A stretch of 36,630 nt of DNA. Origin: Planctomycetaceae bacterium (GTDB lineage Bacteria > Planctomycetota > Planctomycetia > Pirellulales > UBA7805). The notes under the pieces were generated by a model. The model was not told where the DNA came from. It worked only from the letters and a program-made list of their open reading frames with translations, and did not search any database. Of the stretch, positions 25,677 through 33,680 are shown piece by piece. A program made the translations under genes and the position numbers. The stretch's first letter is position 1, and every line of letters starts with the position of its first letter. The stretch spans positions 1-36,630 of the forward strand of contig CACOUL010000023.1 of assembly GCA_902630355.1 (NCBI GenBank). The letters are read 5' to 3'.

Positions 25677-28046
25677 CTACACGTTACGCTCTACACCGAA
25701 GTTGGCCATCACGTTGCGCATCAGCGCCTGGAATTTGGGATCGAACGAGAGCACCCAGCCACCGGCAATCACGCCAGCGTGAAATACCCTGCCTCCCGTC
25801 GGCCGGGTCCAGTAGACCATCTCGCCCCCCAGATCACCGTCGCTGGTGATCCGCCGGGTGTAGTAGTCGCAAATGTATCCGGCCGGTTTCCATTGGTGGA
25901 TACTGTGCCCGAGATATTCAATCCCTGCGGGCTCTTCCGGAATCGGGGCGCCTTCCGGCACGGGACCCTGCTGCAATTTCTTGAGTGTGGAGACCCGGAC
26001 ATCAAACTCATGCCCTCCGGCACAAGGAAAACCTCCTTCAGCGATCCCAAAATGCTCACCATCCTTTAAGCCGGTCTCCTCGGGCTGATGGTAGAGAAAG
26101 TGATCGGTGTTCGCAGCCACAAAGGCCCCCATACTGTTGACCTCGCCATCCCAACCGAGGCATTCGAGTCCTAGAATTTTCCATGCCGGTTGGCCGCAGT
26201 CCCGAAGCAAGCCGCCGCGAGCAAAATCGTCACTGTGATAAGACTCTCCACGCTTCGACGGTGGAATCGGATTCCCGGGTGCATCGATCTTTCGGCACTC
26301 GATCGTTCGGTAATCGTCGTCGTAGGTCACTCTCCAGAACATCGTGTTGCCACTCATCACGATCACATTCCCATCATCTTCCTCCAAATACCGTTCGACC
26401 GCTTTGCAGGCCGGAATCGACCAGTACTCGCTGTGCCCGTTGATGATGAAAACCTTGTAGCCTTTGAGAATGTCCGGGTTCTGATGCAAATCGAGATCGG
26501 TGATCACATCGTAGTCGTAGCCGGCTTTTTCGAGCCACACCTCGGTGAGTCGGTCGGCCCGGGCAAGGTGACTGTAGTTGTGTTCCAATCCGTGCATCAT
26601 GGAATTGACGTACGGACCGCTGTTGGGTGAGGGCATCTTGAGTCCCAACCGATAAGCGACATTCCCAGCGTTGTTGCCTTCATAAAAACTATAATTTGGT
26701 GGATCGCCCGGACTGTTCGAGATTGAATAATCGTTCCATTTCAGTCTCGGCGGAACCTCGGCGAAAGGTTTATAGGTATAAGCACGATAGCTGTTGGTCG
26801 CTGCCAGAAGACAAACCTGCGCTTTTTCTTTTTGATCCGCTTTGGGCCGGACAAAAAACAGAGTGTGGTACATCCGGTCGGTACCATTGAGCTTGTAGCG
26901 ATAGCGACCGACGTAAAATCCGCTGCGAGCATCTTCCGGTATTTTGAAGGTGTGCGTCGGTTCCCAGCGGCAGTCAAAAATATCGTCCGATGCCAAACGC
27001 AGACCATGCCCTCGGGTCGAATCGGTGCACGGATCGTAGTCGCCCCACCGCGGCACACTCCCCGGGTCGAATGAGGGACCACCGATCATCCAGGTCCCAA
27101 AATTGATGATTTGCCCATGATGCCCATGACCACTGATATCGGCGACCACCTCACCTCGCTCTTCGCTCAAGGGCCAACAGGCAATGACCTCATCGCCACC
27201 TTGCGGCTGAACGAGCGCCTGCTGAGAGAAACGCTCTTTGATTTCATCATCGCTAAGGGACCGACCATAGATTGTCGGCATCGCCAGATCGGCATCGAGC
27301 ATCCGGTAGGCCTCTCCCCAATCGCCGCGGGCACCCAAACGCAGCGGCACGTCGTTTCCTCGGACCTCGCCTTCAAACGGCCAGGCGGCAACCCGTTCGC
27401 CGTTGACCCAGATCGATTTCTCCGCACCATCCCAACGTGCGACCACATGATTCCACACGCCTTTTTTTACGGCGTTTGCGGAAGAGTGATGCAGTTGCCG
27501 ACTCTCGTATCCTTTGCCGTCACCGAGATAAAAACTGAGTCTCCAGTCGGGATTGAGAAAGAGGGCAAAGGACGCGGATTCGGGTAGATCGAATTGAGTA
27601 ATAACGCCCGCTGGTTGGTCACAGAGAAAAGGCCGTATCCAACACTCCAGAGTGATCGAGTCGAACGATTCCTCGGGGGCGAGTCCTCGATCGACATGTA
27701 CGTACGAACCGGGCCGAATCGGCTGGAGTCGTGGTGGCGATTCGGGATACTCCACGAAGACTTGATCGCCGTTCGGATCGTCGACCTCTTCCCCCAACCG
27801 GCAGACCGAAAGCTGATAGGGAACGGTGCTGGTTGTGTGAAACTGAACTTCATCTCCCGGCTCCACGCTCAACTGGTCGGTATAGGCATGCAGGCCATAC
27901 AGCAGCTCGACGCGTTGGGGCGGGATCGGTTGATCGATATCGACAAGCGGCCGTGCGGCCTTGGCCTGTTCGGTGAGAGGAAGCGATGCAGCCGCGGCAG
28001 CTGCCGTTGTGGTTTTAAGAAAATCTCTGCGATCAACCTTCGACAT
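25677..28046 (-). CDS. Tat-exported N,N-dimethylformamidase large-subunit-like protein with LamG-type domain
   Basis: The start on the complement (28044-28046) follows TAGGAG with a 7-bp gap. The 789-residue product begins with a Tat signal (RRDFLKTTTAAAAAASLPL). Residues about 120-330 resemble a LamG/concanavalin domain (ITLECWIRPF, WNHVVARWDGAEKSIWVNGE, DISGHGHHG). Residues about 370-789 match the C-terminal domain of DMFase large subunits (NSYRAYTYKPF, NYSFYEGNNAGN, GHSEYWS, VIVMSGNTMFWRV). The bacterial DMFase is an amidase using a Tyr/Tyr/Glu-bound iron; Tyr in NSYRAY and Glu in GHSEYW are candidates by eye. The small DMFase subunit is not seen nearby, and cytoplasmic DMFase lacks a Tat signal. 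The substrate is therefore probably different, perhaps another amide or a glycan-linked group. Confidence 0.82.
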   Translation of the reverse strand: MSKVDRRDFLKTTTAAAAAASLPLTEQAKAARPLVDIDQPIPPQRVELLYGLHAYTDQLSVEPGDEVQFHTTSTVPYQLSVCRLGEEVDDPNGDQVFVEYPESPPRLQPIRPGSYVHVDRGLAPEESFDSITLECWIRPFLCDQPAGVITQFDLPESASFALFLNPDWRLSFYLGDGKGYESRQLHHSSANAVKKGVWNHVVARWDGAEKSIWVNGERVAAWPFEGEVRGNDVPLRLGARGDWGEAYRMLDADLAMPTIYGRSLSDDEIKERFSQQALVQPQGGDEVIACWPLSEERGEVVADISGHGHHGQIINFGTWMIGGPSFDPGSVPRWGDYDPCTDSTRGHGLRLASDDIFDCRWEPTHTFKIPEDARSGFYVGRYRYKLNGTDRMYHTLFFVRPKADQKEKAQVCLLAATNSYRAYTYKPFAEVPPRLKWNDYSISNSPGDPPNYSFYEGNNAGNVAYRLGLKMPSPNSGPYVNSMMHGLEHNYSHLARADRLTEVWLEKAGYDYDVITDLDLHQNPDILKGYKVFIINGHSEYWSIPACKAVERYLEEDDGNVIVMSGNTMFWRVTYDDDYRTIECRKIDAPGNPIPPSKRGESYHSDDFARGGLLRDCGQPAWKILGLECLGWDGEVNSMGAFVAANTDHFLYHQPEETGLKDGEHFGIAEGGFPCAGGHEFDVRVSTLKKLQQGPVPEGAPIPEEPAGIEYLGHSIHQWKPAGYICDYYTRRITSDGDLGGEMVYWTRPTGGRVFHAGVIAGGWVLSFDPKFQALMRNVMANFGVERNV

Positions 28047-28316
28047 AATAACACTCCTACGACAGCGAGAATCGACAGAGGACTAATCCCTCTCCCTTTA
28101 TTGTCGGTTAGTGGCGAAACTCTGACAACCGGCCGAAAGGATGCTGCTGGCCACAAAATGGGTGGTCCGTGCATACGTGGCATAATTTCGCTTGAGGCTG
28201 GCCGAACTTGCGTGCCTTGTCGTAGAGGCTTAAAATCCGTGTTCTTCCTGAAAGATGGAAAACTGCTCTGCAGCCTTTCCCTCCAATCCCCTAATCCCAC
28301 CGAGGGCACCGAGACG
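28047..28316. promoter_or_regulatory. Divergent intergenic region between amidase-like and C69 peptidase genes
   Basis: The 270-bp spacer separates two outward-facing genes, so both promoters should lie here. The DMFase-like gene's ribosome site is at about 28054-28059 (complement). A CATAAT at about 28181 is -10-like for the plus strand without a recognisable -35. I see no hairpin or repeat of note and no small gene. Confidence 0.4.
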
Positions 28317-29939
28317 ATGATTTACCTCAGTAAAACTGCAACCACGCGCCGACTCCTTTCGCTCATCGCGATCTTGATCCTTTCCGGAGCGGGCCCACTC
28401 GGCGAAAGCGACGCGTGCACCAACATTCTCGTCTCGCGCGGCGCCTCGGCCGATGGATCGGTACTTGTCAGTTTTTCCGTCGATGGCACGGGAGCCGGAA
28501 TGCTTTCCGTTTCTCCGGGCGGTAGGAAACCGGCAGGCGAAAATGAACATCCGTCGGTCGCCGACTACGAGGGTCCGGTCTACAAGGTGCTCAATCACAT
28601 CAACGAATACCAGGTTTCCGTCGGTGAAACGACCACTAACGGGCGCGTGGAATTGGCCAACAAAAACGAGACGGCCCTCACCTACGACCGGCTGATGGTA
28701 CTCGCGCTGCGACGCTGCAAAACGGCTCGCGAGGCGATCGTGGAAATTGATCGCCTGATGCAAACCTACGGATACGGCAGCACGGGAGAAACGCTTTCAA
28801 TCGGCGATAAGAACGAAGTCTGGTTGATGGAGATCATGGGTAAGGGAGAGCAAAAGGGGGCCGTGTGGGTTGCCGCCCGTGTGCCGGAGGGAGCCATCTC
28901 TGCGCACGCCAACATGAGCCGGATCACGACATTCCCGCTCGATGACCCTGAAAATTGGGTTTATTCCGACGACGTGGTCAGTTTTGCCGTGGAGCAAGGA
29001 TTTTACGACCCCGACTCCGGCAAGCCCTTCAGTTTCCGCGACGCCTACCATCCGAATATCAGCAAGTTGATTCAGCGGGCGTGTGCCGGAAGAATCTGGA
29101 GCATTTTCCGTCGCGCTGCACCGAGCCAGAACTTTTCAAGCGATTACTTTCGCGTTGTTGAGGGAGCGGAACCGTACCCGCTCTTCGTCAAGCCTGACAA
29201 AAAAGTGACGGTCCACGATGTGATGCAATTGATGCGCGATCACTACGAAGGGACCCCCTGGGATATGACCAAAGGCGTGGATGCCGGACCGTTCGGTTCG
29301 CCGTATCGATTCCGGGGACTGACGTTTGAAATCGATGGTGAAAACTACGCATGGGAGCGACCGGTATCGAGTCAACAAGCGGCATGCGTATGGATTGCCC
29401 AGAGTCGCAACTGGCTCCCCGACCCCATTGGAGGCGTCTATTGGTACACGCCAGATGATGCGTTCACTTCCTGCTTTGCACCCTTTTATGTCGGAATCAC
29501 CGATGTTCCCAAACCCTACAACACGGGCAACTATGATCAGGTTTCGCTCGATAGCGCGTGGTGGGTTTTTAATCTGGTCTCCAACTACGCATACGATCGC
29601 TACTCGCGGGTGATCGACGATATTCTCAAGGTGCAGCAGGAGCAGGAACACTTTTATTTGGAGATGATGCCAAAAATCGACCAGATGGCGCTCCGCTTGT
29701 ATGAATCGGACAAGGAAAAAATGCACCAGTTTCTTACCGATTATGGAGTCAACACCGGCAACGCACTCTTTGAGCGTTGGCTACAGCTTTACAACGAAAT
29801 GTTGACCAAGAACATCGACGGTTACCAGAAAACTGCGGAAGGACCACCGAAAGAGGCCGGCTACCCCGAACAGTGGCTCCGCGAAGTAGTGACTGATCGA
29901 GGTGAAGAACTCTCGGTTGGTGAGGCTGGTGATCACTAG
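28317..29939 (+). CDS. Exported C69-family dipeptidase (PepD-like Ntn hydrolase)
   Basis: ATG 28317 opens a Sec signal (TRRLLSLIAILILSGAG); the in-frame ORF continues far upstream only as antisense of the amidase-like gene. The 540-residue protein matches peptidase family C69: the catalytic Cys34 in ACTNILVSRGASADGS, then EVWLMEIMGKG, ARVPEGAISAHANMSRI and the C-terminal NLVSNYAYDRYSRVI region. C69 enzymes use an N-terminal cysteine nucleophile. Here the signal-peptide cleavage site would fall at SDA before Cys34, so signal peptidase itself could expose the nucleophile. It cleaves dipeptides or small peptides, probably in the periplasm. The sulfatase gene follows 25 bp later and is likely cotranscribed. 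Confidence 0.9.
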   Translation: MIYLSKTATTRRLLSLIAILILSGAGPLGESDACTNILVSRGASADGSVLVSFSVDGTGAGMLSVSPGGRKPAGENEHPSVADYEGPVYKVLNHINEYQVSVGETTTNGRVELANKNETALTYDRLMVLALRRCKTAREAIVEIDRLMQTYGYGSTGETLSIGDKNEVWLMEIMGKGEQKGAVWVAARVPEGAISAHANMSRITTFPLDDPENWVYSDDVVSFAVEQGFYDPDSGKPFSFRDAYHPNISKLIQRACAGRIWSIFRRAAPSQNFSSDYFRVVEGAEPYPLFVKPDKKVTVHDVMQLMRDHYEGTPWDMTKGVDAGPFGSPYRFRGLTFEIDGENYAWERPVSSQQAACVWIAQSRNWLPDPIGGVYWYTPDDAFTSCFAPFYVGITDVPKPYNTGNYDQVSLDSAWWVFNLVSNYAYDRYSRVIDDILKVQQEQEHFYLEMMPKIDQMALRLYESDKEKMHQFLTDYGVNTGNALFERWLQLYNEMLTKNIDGYQKTAEGPPKEAGYPEQWLREVVTDRGEELSVGEAGDH

Positions 29940-29964
29940 CAGCGTCCCGAGAGGAGCCCTGAAG

Positions 29965-31416
29965 ATGCGTGGCCCGTGCCTGTATTGGTTTTTCTGCGCT
30001 GCGGTGTCGATCATCGCGACACCGGTTGTTGCCGAACAATCTGCAAGCGCAAAGCGGCCCAACATCATTCTGATCGTTGTCGATGACCTGGGCTACGGAG
30101 AGTTGGGCTGTTATGGACAGCAGAAAATAAAAACACCGGCCATCGATCAATTAGCGAAAGAGGGCCTGCGGTTCACGCAGTTCTATGCCGGCGCCAGTTT
30201 GTGTGCGTCGTCGCGGAATGTGCTGCTGACGGGGGAACATACCGGTCGCTGTCGCATTCGGGACAATGGTCCGCCGAACGTTCAAACCCTCCGACCCGAC
30301 GATCTCACAATCGCCGAGGTGCTCCGCGATAGCGGCTATGCCACCGCAGTGATCGGCAAGTGGGCGATTGGCGGTGATTTACCTGAAACGGGCGGGCGAC
30401 CTGAGGATCAGGGATTCGATTTTTTTTACGGCTACTTGAACACCGTACACGCGCACAATCACTATCCGAGTTACCTCTGGAAAAATCGGGAAAAAGTCCC
30501 GCTCGGCAATGTGGTCCAAGACGTTCCACCGGGATATGCCGGGTTCGTCGGTGGAATGGCGACAAAAAAAGTGAGCTACAGTCAGGACCGGTTTATCGAA
30601 GAATCGCTCTTGTGGATAGAATCGCATCGGCAGGAACCTTTTTTCCTTCTGCTCACCCCGACCATTCCCCACGCCAATCCGGAGGCCCGCAAGCTCACCG
30701 GCAATGGGACCGAGGTGCCGGATCTGGGCAACTATGCGAACCGGGAGTGGACGGAGCAAAATAAGGGGCAGGCGGCAATGATTAGTCACCTCGATGCGGG
30801 TGTGGGGCAGATTCTCGATCAACTGAATCAACTCAAACTCGATGAGGATACGGTCATCTTTTTTACCTCCGACAACGGCCCTCACAACGAAGCGGGGCAC
30901 GATCCCGATTTCTTCGATGCGGCAGGCGGTTTGCGCGGCCGCAAGTTCGGTCTCTACGAAGGAGGGCTCCGCGTACCACTCATCGCTCGCTGGAGCGGTA
31001 CCATCCCTGCCGGCCGTGTGACGGATCACGTTGCCTACTTCGGTGATTTTTTTGCCACGCTGTGTCAGTTGGCCGGCGTCCCGCTACCGGCCGATGAGAC
31101 GCAACGACAGAGTGTGAGCCTAGTGCCGACGCTGCTGGGCAAAACGGAGCAGCAGCAGCACGATTACCTCTACTGGGAGCTGCACGGCGGATATCCCCGA
31201 CAGGCCGTGCGGTTCGGTGATTACAAAGCGATTCGCCGTCCGCTGGGTGGCAAGGTGCCTGAGAAAACCAAATGGGAACTCTATGATCTCAAAGCCGATC
31301 CGAGCGAACGACGCAATCTGGCCGAGTCGGAACCGAAACTGCTGACGAAAGCTGAGAAAATGATGGATGCGGCGCACGTCGAGTCGCCGCACTGGCCGGA
31401 CCTCAAATCTCAGTAA
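29965..31416 (+). CDS. Exported type I sulfatase with off-consensus formylglycine motif
   Basis: ATG 29965 follows GAGGAG (about 29951-29956) and opens a Sec signal (WFFCAAVSIIATPVVA); the ORF from 29902 overlaps the peptidase gene. The 483-residue product has the sulfatase N-terminal motif RPNIILIVVDDLGYG with metal ligands Asp40 and Asp41, IGKWAIGG, DNGPHNEAG and a C-terminal WELYDLKADPSERRNLA. The modification site reads C80-A-S-S-R84 followed by NVLLTG. The usual signature is C-x-P-x-R or C-x-A-x-R, so Ser82 replaces Pro or Ala. Activity depends on conversion of Cys80 to formylglycine; whether the maturation enzyme accepts Ser is unclear. Likely substrates are sulfated polysaccharides. 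It is probably cotranscribed with the C69 peptidase. Confidence 0.92.
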   Translation: MRGPCLYWFFCAAVSIIATPVVAEQSASAKRPNIILIVVDDLGYGELGCYGQQKIKTPAIDQLAKEGLRFTQFYAGASLCASSRNVLLTGEHTGRCRIRDNGPPNVQTLRPDDLTIAEVLRDSGYATAVIGKWAIGGDLPETGGRPEDQGFDFFYGYLNTVHAHNHYPSYLWKNREKVPLGNVVQDVPPGYAGFVGGMATKKVSYSQDRFIEESLLWIESHRQEPFFLLLTPTIPHANPEARKLTGNGTEVPDLGNYANREWTEQNKGQAAMISHLDAGVGQILDQLNQLKLDEDTVIFFTSDNGPHNEAGHDPDFFDAAGGLRGRKFGLYEGGLRVPLIARWSGTIPAGRVTDHVAYFGDFFATLCQLAGVPLPADETQRQSVSLVPTLLGKTEQQQHDYLYWELHGGYPRQAVRFGDYKAIRRPLGGKVPEKTKWELYDLKADPSERRNLAESEPKLLTKAEKMMDAAHVESPHWPDLKSQ

Positions 31417-31542
31417 GCAGCAGACTGATGCAGGATTTCTCTGCCCTGCTTGGTGCAATCACGGTAAAGGGCATCACCAATCCGCGGTGAGTTCCCCTGC
31501 TTATTTTGATGCAAATTACGCATCTTGAACACAAAAAAAGAT
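31417..31542. other. Proximal part of the 297-bp spacer after the sulfatase gene
   Basis: No gene seen. It contains a GATGC-N7-GCATC inverted repeat (31508-31524) and a CACC/GGTG hairpin near 31475-31490, neither followed by a good T-tract. Confidence 0.5.
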
Positions 31543-31596
31543 TTTACGAATCGTTCACTGGATCTTCATCTTTTCTTCACGCGACCTTCCTAGAGT
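31543..31596 (+). promoter_or_regulatory. Promoter with five hexamers at 11-bp spacing (PhoB/PhoP-like box)
   Basis: TTTACG (31543), TTCACT (31554), TTCATC (31565), TTCACG (31576) and TTCCTA (31587) are each separated by exactly 5 bp. A -10-like TAGAGT lies at 31591-31596, 10 bp after the best-matching three hexamers end. This 6+5 direct-repeat layout is known for OmpR-family regulators, especially PhoP in Bacillus (TTAACA-like units) and PhoB/PHO boxes elsewhere. It lies 118-171 bp before the ATG of the choice-of-anchor I gene. The identity of the regulator is inference. Confidence 0.5.
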
Positions 31597-31607
31597 ATCG
31601 CCGTCAT

Positions 31608-31698
31608 TTCACCCGAACTAAAAGTAGGAGCGCGATAGGGCTGGGAAATGAGTTTTCCAAAAGGTGAATCGCAGTGGGTTTACGGAGTGTGCAACTCC
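31608..31698 (+). other. Hairpin-rich leader of the choice-of-anchor I mRNA
   Basis: An outer pair TTCACC (31608-31613)/GGTGAA (31663-31668) encloses a 7-bp stem TGGGAAA/TTTTCCA (31642-31648/31653-31659, one G-U pair, loop TGAG). A second perfect hairpin GGAGT/ACTCC (31684-31688/31694-31698, loop GTGCA) sits just before the ribosome site AAGGGA. I do not match it to a known riboswitch class. Confidence 0.4.
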
Positions 31699-31713
31699 AA
31701 ATGAAGGGATCCC

Positions 31714-33330
31714 ATGTATCAAGGACGTAATCATTTTGCCCGATTTGCTTTGCACGGGATGCTGTTAGCCTTCCTCTGGTTGGGATTGTCGACGAATCTC
31801 TTCGGCGATTCGTTATTGACGCTTCATTCGCTGTGGTCGCACGCTCATGGCAGATTCGACAAGAGCGCGGCAGAGGTGGTCACCTGTTTGCCGCAACAGG
31901 GACGGGTGTATGTAACCAACGCAGATGAAAATTGTATCGATGTGCTTCACCTAAGAACGGGTGAATTGATCTCGCGCTGGGATTTATCCAGAATGGGCCG
32001 TCCCAAGGGCCTTGCCGCATGCGATGAATTTATTGCCGTTGCCGTCGGGGCGGCGCAAAAAACAAATAACGGTAAGCTGCTCTTTCTTGATCCTGCAAGC
32101 GGCGACGTGCTTGAGCAACTCGAGGTGGGTGCAACTCCTGATATGGTTTGTATTTCACCCGATCAGAAAACCGTACTCGTGGCCAATGAAGGCGAGCCCA
32201 GCGAAAACTACGATATCGATCCGTCTGGAACAATCAGCTTGGTGCGTTGGCGCGGCATTGGTCAAAAGCCTGAGCTGCAGGCGGTCGACTTTGAGTCATT
32301 TAATCCACACCGGGATCAATTGATCGCCCAAGGCATCCGTATCTGCGGCCCTAGCAAAAAACATGATGACCGGTGGGCCACAGTTGCTGAAGATTTAGAA
32401 CCCGAATACATCGCGGTGGCACCGGACGGCAAGCAAGCATGGATCACGCTGCAGGAAAACAATGCCATTGCAATGCTCGATATCCGCAGTCGAAAAATCA
32501 CCCGGATTTTCACCTGCGGCCTCAAAAATCACGGGCAACGCGGAAATGGATTGGATGTCAGTGATCGGGATGGTAGCGATCGCGATGAGGAAATCAAAAT
32601 TGAACCGGCTCCTATCTGGGGCCTCTATCAACCCGATGCGATTGCAACGATGGAGGCTGATGGCCAAATCTATCTGTTGACCGCCGATGAGGGAGACCCT
32701 CGTGATTATCGGGGGCATAGTGAAGTCAAAAACGCAGGTACGACCAAGATACCCACGGCGATCTCCAAGCAAGACCAGGAGCGTCTTTCCCGATTAGAGG
32801 TTTCGGTGTCAAAGGTTGACCGCTTGCAATATCCGGACCGGTTGCTCAGTTTCGGTGGCCGATCATTTTCGATTCGTTCGACCGATGGCACGCTGGTTTT
32901 CGATAGTGGAGACCGACTGGAGCAAGAACTCGCACGCCGCTGGCCAGCGCATTTCAACTCCAACCATGACCGTCTTGTCGAGATGGATGATCGGAGTCGA
33001 AAACGCGGTCCGGAGCCGGAGGGAATCACAGTGGGCAAGGTGGGTGACCGCACGCTGGCATTTATTGCGCTTGAGCGGGCCAGCGTGATCGCCATTTACG
33101 ATGTCACCGATCCAACACGACCAGCACTTCTCAACATGATCTCTGGCAGAGAAGCTTCCTCAAGTAAAGCTAATGCACCAAATAAGCAGGACCTAGGACC
33201 GGAAACCATGGCGTTTATTCCCGCCAGTCACTCGCCTACCGGCAAACCACTATTGCTTGTTGCCTTTGAAGTAAGCGGCACAACGCGGTTGTATGAGGTG
33301 CGCGGTGGTGGGCTGCTTGCATCATCTTGA
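31714..33330 (+). CDS. Secreted choice-of-anchor I family beta-propeller protein
   Basis: ATG 31714 follows AAGGGA. A Sec signal (LHGMLLAFLWLGLSTNLFG) leads into a 538-residue protein of the choice-of-anchor I type. Signature parts are AAEVVTCLPQQGRVYVTNA, GATPDMVCISPDQKTVLVANEGEPS (split), LEPEYIAVAPDGKQAWITLQENN shortened, LLTADEGDPRDY, RGPEPEGITVG and the closing LGPETMAFIPASHSPTGKPL. These proteins are exported propellers of unknown activity. The usual C-terminal sorting tail (PEP-CTERM, LPXTG or similar) is absent: the protein ends at GGGLLASS, so it is probably released or periplasmic. Its promoter looks like an OmpR-family target, hinting at phosphate or another two-component control. 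It stands alone as a transcription unit, bounded by the terminator at 33534. Confidence 0.85.
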   Translation: MYQGRNHFARFALHGMLLAFLWLGLSTNLFGDSLLTLHSLWSHAHGRFDKSAAEVVTCLPQQGRVYVTNADENCIDVLHLRTGELISRWDLSRMGRPKGLAACDEFIAVAVGAAQKTNNGKLLFLDPASGDVLEQLEVGATPDMVCISPDQKTVLVANEGEPSENYDIDPSGTISLVRWRGIGQKPELQAVDFESFNPHRDQLIAQGIRICGPSKKHDDRWATVAEDLEPEYIAVAPDGKQAWITLQENNAIAMLDIRSRKITRIFTCGLKNHGQRGNGLDVSDRDGSDRDEEIKIEPAPIWGLYQPDAIATMEADGQIYLLTADEGDPRDYRGHSEVKNAGTTKIPTAISKQDQERLSRLEVSVSKVDRLQYPDRLLSFGGRSFSIRSTDGTLVFDSGDRLEQELARRWPAHFNSNHDRLVEMDDRSRKRGPEPEGITVGKVGDRTLAFIALERASVIAIYDVTDPTRPALLNMISGREASSSKANAPNKQDLGPETMAFIPASHSPTGKPLLLVAFEVSGTTRLYEVRGGGLLASS

Positions 33331-33496
33331 ATTGCAATGTGCCCTGCCGATCCGGTCATCATGAGCGAGTGTAACGCCAGCAGAGGAGGCAAGCACCTCG
33401 ACGGAACCGGGCACAGCGATCTTGGTAATCTTCCGTACTCGGGAAACAGTTAACGCGCCGCCGAAGAAAGTAGGCCCCTGTTTTTCACCGTCCATT

Positions 33497-33534
33497 TCAT
33501 CGTTGAGCCAAAGACTCATCGTTGAGCCGAAGAC
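33497..33534 (+). repeat. 19-bp tandem duplication abutting a terminator
   Basis: TCATCGTTGAGCCAAAGAC (33497-33515) is followed immediately by the same 19 bases with one A-to-G change (33516-33534). The second copy runs directly into the terminator stem, sharing one base with it. Confidence 0.85.
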
Positions 33535-33561
33535 CCGCCAGCACACCTGGCGGGCTTTTTT
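33534..33561 (+). terminator. Strong rho-independent terminator
   Basis: CCCGCCAG (33534-33541) pairs perfectly with CTGGCGGG (33547-33554) around loop CACAC, followed by C and six T, then more T-rich DNA. This is a textbook intrinsic terminator on the plus strand. The opposite strand has no T-tract after the stem. Confidence 0.9.
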
Positions 33562-33680
33562 GTGTTTTTGTATCGGAAAGACGAACTTCCGCACGCGCTC
33601 CGGCCAACTTGCCCCTGATCGGGCGAGCAGCAATACTAAGAACTGGTTGATTCCGCCCGTTCCCTGCCCCCGAGGCCCTT

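Larger units (their letters stand above)
33331..33680. other. 350-bp spacer between choice-of-anchor I and M1 aminopeptidase genes
   Basis: No coding gene is supported. It holds the 19-bp tandem duplication (33497-33534) and the terminator (33534-33561). The terminator is 204 bp past the stop, so the region before it is either a long 3' UTR or a small RNA. Downstream (33562-33680) should contain the aminopeptidase promoter, which I could not define. Confidence 0.6.

Noticed and set aside
27594-28316. Long N-terminal extension of the C69 peptidase
   Set aside because: Most of it is antisense to the amidase-like gene and has low-complexity basic sequence; a signal peptide starts at 28317.
28317-28425. 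C69 peptidase as a lipoprotein at Cys34
   Set aside because: The residues before Cys34 (E-S-D-A) do not form a lipobox, and the cysteine is the expected catalytic nucleophile.
31608-31698. Known riboswitch (c-di-GMP, cobalamin or fluoride class)
   Set aside because: Conserved core sequences of those classes are not present; only generic hairpins are seen.
33322-33633. 103-codon minus-strand ORF in the 33.3-33.7 kb spacer
   Set aside because: It crosses the 19-bp duplication and terminator, has no ribosome site and no family resemblance.
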